Source: Paracoccaceae bacterium (GTDB taxonomy: Bacteria > Pseudomonadota > Alphaproteobacteria > Rhodobacterales > Rhodobacteraceae). From it: a stretch of 5,323 bases of DNA. The notes beneath the pieces were generated by a model. It had not been told where the DNA came from. It saw only the letters and a list, made by a program, of their open reading frames with translations, and did no database searches. Location of the stretch: NCBI GenBank assembly GCA_007119835.1, contig SKOX01000309.1:1-5323 (forward strand), given 5' to 3'. Within the stretch, counting starts at the first letter, position 1. Each line of letters begins with the position of its first letter. Positions 1 to 5,323 of this stretch are shown piece after piece. The position numbers and the translations under genes were made by a program.

Positions 1-1416
<1,416 letters not shown>

Positions 1417-1417
1417 A

Positions 1418-1455
1418 TGCCGGGCCGCCGTGCGCAGAGGGCCGGCGGCCCGGCA
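1418..1455. terminator. Perfect GC-rich hairpin between convergent genes, probable bidirectional terminator
   Basis: Bases 1418-1430 pair without mismatch with 1443-1455 (13 bp, core GCCGGGCCGCC with GGCGGCCCGGC) around a 12-nt loop. It lies between the aminotransferase stop and the convergent small gene, 5 nt beyond that gene's stop. Neither side carries a U-tract, so it is not a textbook intrinsic terminator. Such hairpins are common at 3' ends in very GC-rich genomes and may also protect transcript ends. Confidence 0.65.
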
Positions 1456-1460
1456 GCGGC

Positions 1461-1727
1461 TCAGTCGATCATCACCGGGTCTTCCTCTTCCTCGACCGCC
1501 GCCGGCGTGTCCTGCTCGGCCTGGTCAGCGGTCACCGGATCGGTCTGGGGCTGGGGCTCGGCCGGCGGCTCGGCATCCGCGGCGCCGGTCTCGGGCGGCG
1601 CGTCGGCCGCGGGGGCGAGCGGCTGCTCGGTCCCGGCGACCGGATCGGGATCGGGCGAGGAGAAGGCGAACCACAGGATGAGGACGAGGACGACCGCGCC
1701 GAGCACGATGAGGACGGTTCTGTTCAT
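1461..1727 (-). CDS. Small single-pass membrane protein with acidic proline-rich tail, function unknown
   Basis: An 88-residue protein I do not recognise as a named family. Residues 4-22 form one hydrophobic helix (TVLIVLGAVVLVLILWFAF). The rest (23-88) is a low-complexity tail of Ala, Pro, Asp, Glu, Gln and Thr ending in EEEEDPVMID. I count 14 prolines, 18 acidic residues, and no Lys, Arg or His after R3. With R3 as the only early positive charge, an N-in topology with a disordered periplasmic tail is likely. There is no lipobox cysteine, so an uncleaved anchor is more likely than a lipoprotein. The start is well supported: AGGAG (complement of 1738-1742) lies 10 nt before the ATG. The antisense frame also lacks stops over this interval (1417-1734) but has no comparable start signal. 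The gene is convergent with the aminotransferase and divergent from infC. Confidence 0.7.
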   Translation of the reverse strand: MNRTVLIVLGAVVLVLILWFAFSSPDPDPVAGTEQPLAPAADAPPETGAADAEPPAEPQPQTDPVTADQAEQDTPAAVEEEEDPVMID

Positions 1728-1891
1728 GGGCTGATCACTCCTATCGATGAAAACTGGCGCCGCGAGACTTGCAGCCCCTGCGCCCGCTGCACAACCCGCG
1801 GCTCGCTCTTCCGGACCAAGTGCGCGGAACCCGGCTGACGCGCCCGCCCGCGTCGGGAGCCCTGCCCCGGCAAAAGGCGCCGCGTGCCATG

Positions 1892-1920
1892 TTCCCTTGC
1901 ATCCTGGCTTGCGCTATGCT
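1892..1920 (+). promoter_or_regulatory. Weak candidate promoter for infC
   Basis: TATGCT (1915-1920) is a fair -10 with an AT dip around it. TTCCCT (1892-1897) stands 17 nt upstream as a poor -35. TTGCAT at 1897 is a better hexamer but only 12 nt away. If used, it gives a leader of about 200 nt containing the hairpins and the CCGAA repeats. Confidence 0.3.
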
Positions 1921-2040
1921 TACGCCCACGTCGGGGCGCGGCCCCGGGCCGTCGCGCGGAACTGCCGCACGCGGCTCGGGCGGCACCCGCCGTCGCCTGT
2001 CACCCGGAGCGCCCCGGCGCGGCGGCCGAGACGACCAGGA

Positions 2041-2110
2041 CGAACCGAAGCGACCGAACCGAACGAACCGAACCGACCGAACCGAACCGACCGAACCGAA
2101 GCTCGACCGA
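2041..2110 (+). repeat. CCGAA/CCGA short tandem repeats in the infC leader
   Basis: About a dozen near-contiguous units of CCGAA, CCGA or CGAA run from 2041 to 2110. There is a higher-order period of 13-14 nt: CGAACCGAAGCGA (2041-2053), CGAACCGAACCGA (2064-2076), CCGAACCGAACCGA (2077-2090), then a shorter run to 2100. The last unit, CCGAA at 2107-2111, is followed almost at once by the infC Shine-Dalgarno. The array lies inside a 102-nt stretch without any T on the plus strand (2001-2102). Confidence 0.85.
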
Positions 2111-2118
2111 AACAGCAT

Positions 2119-2134
2119 AAGGGAAACGACCATA
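2119..2134 (+). promoter_or_regulatory. Shine-Dalgarno and AUA start codon of infC
   Basis: AAGGGA (2119-2124) is followed by 7 nt and then ATA (2132-2134), which is ideal spacing. The ATA codon falls exactly where IF-3 of this group is expected to begin ([10 protein letters not shown]). No in-frame ATG, GTG or TTG lies between the upstream low-complexity sequence and the conserved core, so the start is fixed by both the ribosome site and protein similarity. Non-AUG infC starts (AUU in E. coli, AUC in Myxococcus) are established and underlie IF-3 autoregulation. Confidence 0.8.
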
Positions 2135-2677
2135 GCTCGCAGACCGCACCACGCCCCGCCGACCCGCGACACAGGCCCGCGCGTCAACGACCGCATCCGC
2201 GCCCCGGAAATCCGCCTGATCGGAGCAGACGGCGAGAATGTCGGCGTCGTGACGCCGCAGCGCGCCATGATGCTCGCCGAGGAGGCCGGGCTCGATCTCG
2301 TGGAGATCTCGCCGAACGCAACGCCCCCCGTCTGCAAGATCATGGACTTCGGCAAGTTCAAGTACGAACAGCAGAAGAAAGAGTCCGAAGCCCGGAAAAA
2401 GCAGAAGACGATCGACGTCAAGGAGGTCAAGTTCCGTCCGAACACCGACACCCACGACTACGACGTCAAGATGCGATCGGTCATGCGCTTCCTGGAGGAG
2501 GGAGACAAGGTCAAGGTGACCCTGCGCTTCCGCGGCCGGGAGATGGCCCATACCGACCTCGGCCGCAACCTGCTCGAGCGCGTCGCCTCCGACGTCGAGG
2601 AGCACGGCAAGGTCGAGGCCATCCCGAGGATCGAGGGCCGGCAGATGGTCATGATGATCAACCCGCTGAAGCACTGA
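2132..2677 (+). CDS. infC: Translation initiation factor IF-3, AUA start
   Basis: IF-3 binds the 30S subunit, blocks premature 50S joining and proofreads the start codon and initiator tRNA. The 181-residue product has normal length. The N-domain (about 13-82) begins [17 protein letters not shown]. The IF-3 signature [14 protein letters not shown] sits at 69-82, a charged helical linker (about 79-97) follows, and the C-domain (about 98-179) includes [16 protein letters not shown] (100-115) and [12 protein letters not shown] (129-140) and ends [10 protein letters not shown]. The start is taken as AUA at 2132 because of the Shine-Dalgarno 7 nt upstream and the family-like N-terminus. Starts further up (for example ATG at 1890) would add translated repeat. 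IF-3 discriminates against non-AUG starts, so negative self-control at initiation is likely, as in E. coli. The gene stands alone: no rpmI or rplT follows, and a hairpin lies 5 nt after the stop. Confidence 0.97.
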   Translation: MARRPHHAPPTRDTGPRVNDRIRAPEIRLIGADGENVGVVTPQRAMMLAEEAGLDLVEISPNATPPVCKIMDFGKFKYEQQKKESEARKKQKTIDVKEVKFRPNTDTHDYDVKMRSVMRFLEEGDKVKVTLRFRGREMAHTDLGRNLLERVASDVEEHGKVEAIPRIEGRQMVMMINPLKH

Positions 2678-2682
2678 CGACG

Positions 2683-2715
2683 GCCCGCGCCGGGCGGAGC
2701 CCCGTCCGGCGCGGC
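2683..2715 (+). terminator. Strong hairpin just downstream of infC, probable terminator
   Basis: Bases 2683-2697 pair with 2702-2715: 14 bp including one G-U (2694/2705), one bulged C (2686), and an AGCC loop (2698-2701). It starts 5 nt after the infC stop. No U-tract follows (CGCACCCCAACG), so termination may be inefficient or need Rho. It may instead act as a 3' stabiliser. Confidence 0.6.
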
Positions 2716-2789
2716 GCACCCCAACGACCCCCCCCCGAGGCGCATCCGTCCGCCGACGAAGACCGGCCGCGCCGGCGCCACGCGCCCGA

Positions 2790-2809
2790 CCCTGCGCCAC
2801 CCTGCGCCG
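2790..2809 (+). repeat. 10-bp tandem pair
   Basis: CCCTGCGCCA is followed directly by CCCTGCGCCG. Only two units are present, in GC-rich non-coding sequence, and no function is implied. Confidence 0.5.
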
Positions 2810-2882
2810 GAACGGCAACCCGCGGCGGCGCCCGTGCTCCTGCTGCCGGCGCATGGCCGCCTTGCACGAGGCGCCCACGGCA

Positions 2883-2917
2883 CCGGCAGAAGTCACGCAA
2901 GAACAGTGACTTGCCGG
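2883..2917. promoter_or_regulatory. Bulged inverted repeat upstream of the exporter promoter, possible operator
   Basis: AAGTCAC (2890-2896) and GTGACTT (2906-2912) are perfect inverse copies around a 9-nt spacer. The flanks CCGGC (2883-2887) and GCCGG (2913-2917) also pair, leaving only A2888 and G2889 unpaired, for 12 bp in all. The dyad is AT-richer than its surroundings and ends 34 bp before the -35 of the transporter promoter, a usual place for a regulator site. It could equally act as an RNA hairpin in read-through from infC. Confidence 0.45.
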
Positions 2918-2951
2918 CCCGCCCCGGCGCAGGCCGCCCCGGCGGCCGGAC

Positions 2952-2980
2952 TTGCCGTCGCCCCGGAACCGGCCTAGGGT
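2952..2980 (+). promoter_or_regulatory. Candidate sigma-70 promoter for the DMT-MATE operon
   Basis: TTGCCG (2952-2957), 17 nt of GC-rich spacer, then TAGGGT (2975-2980). This matches the TTG...n17...TAGnnT style seen in Rhodobacter-type genomes. Transcription would start near 2987, giving a leader of about 45 nt before the ATG at 3032. Confidence 0.55.
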
Positions 2981-3031
2981 CGCGGCGAACCGATCACCGA
3001 GGGACCGACGGCACCGCCCGCCGGGCGTGTC

Positions 3032-3937
3032 ATGCGAGATCTCTGGCAACGGACCAGCGCCGAGACCAAGGGCATCCTGCTCATCATCCTCGCGGTCCTG
3101 CTGTTCTCGATCATGGACACGATCGCCAAGGGCCTGACCCAGCGCTACGACACCCTGCAGGTCGTCTGGGCCCGCTACGCCAGTCAGACCTTCTGGGCCG
3201 TCCTGATCCTCTCGCCCCGGCTTCGCGCGGTGCTCGCCACCGACCGGCTCGGCCTCCAGCTCGTCCGCTCGGCGCTCCTCTTCGGGGCGACGCTGTTCTT
3301 CTTCGCGTCGCTCTCCCGCCTGAAGCTCGCCGAGGCCACCGCGATCTTCGAGGTAGCACCCCTGGTCATCACCATCCTCTCGGTCCTGATCCTCAAGGAG
3401 CAGGTCGGCCCCCGCCGCTGGGCCGGCGTCCTCGCCGGCCTCGTCGGCGCCCTGGTCATCATCCGGCCCGGCACCGACGTCTTCTCGCCCGCAGCCCTCC
3501 TGCCGCTCGCCGCCGCCACCTGCTTCGCCGGCTACTCGATCGCCACCCGGTTTCTAGGCCAGGGCGAGAGCCCGTTCACCAGCCTGCTCTACACCACGCT
3601 GCTCGGCACCGTCGTCGCCAGCGTCGCCCTGCCCTTCTTCTGGACGACGCCCACGACCGGCGACGCCCTCGTCATGGCCGGCTTCGGCGCGATCGGCATG
3701 GTCGGCCAGCTCTTCCTCATCCTGGCGCTCGGCTTCGCGCCCGCCTCGCTCATCGCGCCGTTCGGCTACTTCGCGCTCGCCTTCAACGCCACCTGGGGCT
3801 TCCTGTTCTTCGCCGAGATCCCCGACCGCTTCACCGTGGCGGGCGCGAGCATCATCGTCGGTGCCGGCCTCTACGTCTGGCACCGGGAGATGCGGCTCAA
3901 GGCGGCCCTCGACCGCTCCGCCCTCCGCGGGCGCTGA
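3032..3937 (+). CDS. EamA/DMT-family inner-membrane permease
   Basis: A 301-residue member of the drug/metabolite transporter superfamily with the usual ten-helix, two-EamA-repeat layout. Helices lie at about 14-31, 45-61, 77-94, 102-121 and 129-145 (first repeat) and 153-174, 185-203, 212-233, 238-260 and 268-283 (second). The end of repeat 1 carries the typical EAT...P...LKEQVGPRRWAG pattern followed by GLVGALVIIRPG (136-147). Repeat 2 ends similarly in AEIPDRFTVAGASIIVGAGL (261-280). Family members export or import amino acids, nucleosides, S-adenosylmethionine or drugs, and the substrate here cannot be inferred. No clear Shine-Dalgarno precedes the ATG at 3032. The start is chosen because the short cytoplasmic lead MRDLWQRTSAETKG fits the family and a promoter lies just upstream. 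It is followed after 3 nt by the MATE gene, so the two are very likely co-transcribed. Confidence 0.9.
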   Translation: MRDLWQRTSAETKGILLIILAVLLFSIMDTIAKGLTQRYDTLQVVWARYASQTFWAVLILSPRLRAVLATDRLGLQLVRSALLFGATLFFFASLSRLKLAEATAIFEVAPLVITILSVLILKEQVGPRRWAGVLAGLVGALVIIRPGTDVFSPAALLPLAAATCFAGYSIATRFLGQGESPFTSLLYTTLLGTVVASVALPFFWTTPTTGDALVMAGFGAIGMVGQLFLILALGFAPASLIAPFGYFALAFNATWGFLFFAEIPDRFTVAGASIIVGAGLYVWHREMRLKAALDRSALRGR

Positions 3938-3940
3938 GGC

Positions 3941-5320
3941 ATGATCGACCTCGCGCCCGGCCACGAGACCTTCGGCCAGCGCCTCGCGCGCCACGCCGCC
4001 TCGCTCGGCCGCCTCGCCTGGCCGGTGGTGCTCAGCCGCGCCGGCATCCTGCTGATGGCCATGGCCGACGTGGTCATGGTCGGCCGCTACGACACCATCG
4101 CGCTCGGCCACCTCGCGCTCGGCTTCGCCGTCTTCATTCCGCTCTTCGTCTCCGGCATCGGCGCCATGGTCGGGATCGTCTCGGTCACCGCCCGGGCCCA
4201 CGGCGCGGGCGAGGCCGATCTGCCGGCGATCGCGCTCCGCGGCCTGCGCTGGGCGCTGGTCGTCGGCGCGCTCGCCGCCGGCGCGGTCTGGATCGCCGGC
4301 GGCTGGCTCCACCTGATCGGCCACGAGCCCGACCTCGCCGAGGGCGCCGGCCGGGTCGCCCGCATCCTCGCGGTCGGCGCCTTCTTCCAGGTCGCCTTCG
4401 TCGCCGCGAGCTTCTATCTCGAGGCGACCGGCCGGACCAAGCCCGGCCTCGTCGCCATGATGGTGGCCAACGTGGTCAACCTCGCGCTGAACTGGTGCCT
4501 GATCTACGGCAACGCCGGCTTCCCCGAATGGGGCGCCGAGGGCGCGGCGCTCGCCACCACCATCGCGCGGCTCAGCATGGCGATCGGGCTGGTCTGGTGG
4601 CTGCTCTCGCTGCCCGAGTTCCGCGCCCACCGCCGCCGCGCCCTCACCCTCTGGGGTCCGGGCGGCTGGGCCGCGGGCACCGAGATGCGCCGGATCGGGC
4701 TCGCCGGCGGCGCGGCCTATTTCTTCGAGACCTTCGCCTTCGCCGCGCTGGCCCAGGCCGCCGGCCTGATCTCGCCCACCGCGCTCGCCGCCTACACCAT
4801 CCTGCACAACATCGAGGCCACCGTCTTCATGATCGCGCTCGGCATCTCGGTCGCCACCGCCGTGCGCGTCGGCCAGAGCGCCGGCGCCGGCGACATCGCG
4901 GAAGCCCGCTTCGCCGCGATGACCGGCCTCGGCGCCGCCATGCTGCTGATCGGCGCCATCGGCCTCGTGGTGCTCGCCTTCGCGCCGCAGGTCGCGAGCA
5001 TCTACTCCACCGACCCGTCGCTCATCGCCCGCGCGACCCCGCTCTTCGCCATCCTCGCCGTCTCGATGATCTTCGACGCAGGCCAGGTCGTCGCCGGCCA
5101 GTCCACCCGCGCGCTCGGCGACGCCTGGGGCACGACGCTGCGCTTCTTCATCGGCTTCTGGCTCGTCATGGTGCCCGCGGCGCTGGCGCTCGCCTTCCTC
5201 ACCCCGCTCGCCGAGGCCGGCCTGTTCATCGGCACCGCCATCGGCTGCGCCGCCGCCCTCGCCCTGCTGCTCGCCCGCCTGCTGCGGCTCTTGCGCGACC
5301 GCGAGGCCGCCCGTGCCTGA
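3941..5320 (+). CDS. MATE-family multidrug/cation antiporter, NorM type
   Basis: A 459-residue twelve-helix MATE transporter, normal length, which exports organic cations or drugs in exchange for Na+ or H+. Helices lie at about 25-46, 55-82, 103-122, 140-160, 169-190 and 204-223 (N-lobe) and 250-273, 281-306, 326-349, 364-385, 400-421 and 427-448 (C-lobe). Hallmarks are MADVVMVGRY (41-50), EATGRTKPGL (161-170), GFPEWGAEGAALAT (193-206), VRVGQSAGAGD (308-318) and DAGQVVAGQSTRALGD (379-394). D43, E263 and D379 stand where the family's key acidic residues are expected, including the pair corresponding to E255 and D371 of Vibrio cholerae NorM, which argues for a working cation-coupled pump. The ATG lies 3 nt after the DMT stop. 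The only Shine-Dalgarno, GAGG (3936-3939), overlaps that stop and is 1 nt from the ATG, so translational coupling is likely. Substrate unknown. Confidence 0.94.
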   Translation: MIDLAPGHETFGQRLARHAASLGRLAWPVVLSRAGILLMAMADVVMVGRYDTIALGHLALGFAVFIPLFVSGIGAMVGIVSVTARAHGAGEADLPAIALRGLRWALVVGALAAGAVWIAGGWLHLIGHEPDLAEGAGRVARILAVGAFFQVAFVAASFYLEATGRTKPGLVAMMVANVVNLALNWCLIYGNAGFPEWGAEGAALATTIARLSMAIGLVWWLLSLPEFRAHRRRALTLWGPGGWAAGTEMRRIGLAGGAAYFFETFAFAALAQAAGLISPTALAAYTILHNIEATVFMIALGISVATAVRVGQSAGAGDIAEARFAAMTGLGAAMLLIGAIGLVVLAFAPQVASIYSTDPSLIARATPLFAILAVSMIFDAGQVVAGQSTRALGDAWGTTLRFFIGFWLVMVPAALALAFLTPLAEAGLFIGTAIGCAAALALLLARLLRLLRDREAARA

Positions 5321-5323
5321 GCG
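5313..5323 (+). CDS. Possible start of a further operon gene overlapping the MATE stop
   Basis: GTG at 5313-5315 opens a frame (GTG CCT GAG CG) shifted by one from the MATE gene and overlapping its last 8 nt, with GAGG (5303-5306) 6 nt upstream. Overlap with a ribosome site is typical of tightly packed operons. Only three complete codons are visible, so this rests on position alone. Confidence 0.2.

Larger units (their letters stand above)
1728..2131. other. 404-bp intergenic region between the small membrane protein gene and infC
   Basis: Contents from the left: the Shine-Dalgarno of the leftward gene (1738-1742), an unremarkable GC-rich stretch, and a possible infC promoter near 1892-1920. 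Next come two small hairpins (1932-1946, stem CGGGGC with GCG loop; 1979-1991, stem GGCGG with CAC loop), then a T-free segment (2001-2102) with CCGAA repeats, and the infC ribosome site. The infC reading frame stays open upstream to beyond 1769, but the protein it would add is low-complexity and unlike IF-3, so I treat the whole stretch as untranslated. No RNA gene or other ORF with good support is visible. Confidence 0.6.
2678..3031. other. 354-bp intergenic region between infC and the exporter operon
   Basis: It holds the infC 3' hairpin (2683-2715), a run of nine C (2728-2736), a 10-bp tandem pair (2790-2809), a bulged dyad (2883-2917), and the promoter for the transporter operon (2952-2980). 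Reading frames across it on either strand are low-complexity, have no ribosome site, and look like by-products of GC content. I see no RNA gene. Confidence 0.65.

Noticed and set aside
1417..1734. A 105-residue plus-strand frame opposite the small membrane protein gene
   Set aside because: It is Ser/Gly/Ala-rich, begins inside the terminator hairpin, and lacks a ribosome site. The minus-strand frame has a clear TM helix and Shine-Dalgarno.
2041..2110. A CRISPR array or regulator-site cluster at the CCGAA repeats
   Set aside because: Units are 4-5 nt with a 13-14 nt super-period, and there are no spacers or 25-40 nt repeats, so it is a short tandem repeat.
1769..2131. A long N-terminal extension of IF-3 in the open frame upstream of 2132
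   Set aside because: The frame stays open largely because the region is GC-rich and T-poor, so stops are rare. The product is low-complexity ([11 protein letters not shown]) with no ribosome site or similarity to IF-3.
2728..2736. A run of nine C as a phase-variable tract
   Set aside because: It lies in non-coding sequence about 50 nt after infC, away from any promoter spacer, so a length change would have no obvious effect.
2000..3049. Minus-strand frames of up to 349 residues across infC and its downstream gap
   Set aside because: They are antisense to a certain gene, with Arg/Gly-rich composition and no start signals.
3554..4807. A 417-residue minus-strand open frame across the DMT and MATE genes
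   Set aside because: Its composition (Gly, Glu, Arg, Asp, Ala without hydrophobic core) is the mirror of GC-rich codon usage in two clear membrane-protein genes.

Overview
The window looks like a piece of chromosome from a very GC-rich alphaproteobacterium, most probably of the Rhodobacterales (Paracoccaceae/Rhodobacteraceae type). The grounds are the very high GC at third codon positions, the wording of the IF-3 protein (N-terminus [19 protein letters not shown]), an SdhE-like N-terminus, and TTG-n17-TAG promoter-like pairs with GC-rich spacers. This placement is inference from protein and promoter style, not from a search.

Layout, left to right. (1) Bases 1-44 hold the first codons of a leftward gene that resembles sdhE, the FAD assembly factor of succinate dehydrogenase. 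It is divergent from (2) a complete class I PLP aminotransferase of the aspartate aminotransferase type (168-1373, +). (3) The aminotransferase stop codon lies in the first of four 13-bp direct repeats. These are followed by a perfect GC-rich hairpin (1418-1455) that separates it from (4) a convergent small gene (1461-1727, -) encoding an 88-residue single-pass membrane protein with a proline-rich acidic tail. (5) A 404-bp gap (1728-2131) follows. It ends in a U-free leader made of CCGAA/CCGA repeats. (6) infC, encoding translation initiation factor IF-3 (2132-2677, +), appears to start at a non-canonical AUA codon behind a good Shine-Dalgarno. Its usual neighbours rpmI and rplT do not follow. 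(7) A 354-bp gap (2678-3031) holds a strong hairpin just after infC, a second bulged dyad, and a convincing promoter. (8) Two membrane exporters or permeases form a tight operon: an EamA/DMT-family permease (3032-3937) and, 3 nt later, a NorM-type MATE antiporter (3941-5320). The operon may continue, because a GTG with its own Shine-Dalgarno overlaps the MATE stop at the window edge.

Most genes are ordinary housekeeping or transport genes. I do not see a new multi-gene system. The points most worth a second look are non-coding: the AUA start and repetitive, nearly U-free leader of infC, the stop-bearing 13-bp repeats after the aminotransferase, and the dyad plus 9-bp direct repeat in front of the exporter operon. 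The small acidic membrane protein is the only protein whose function I cannot name.
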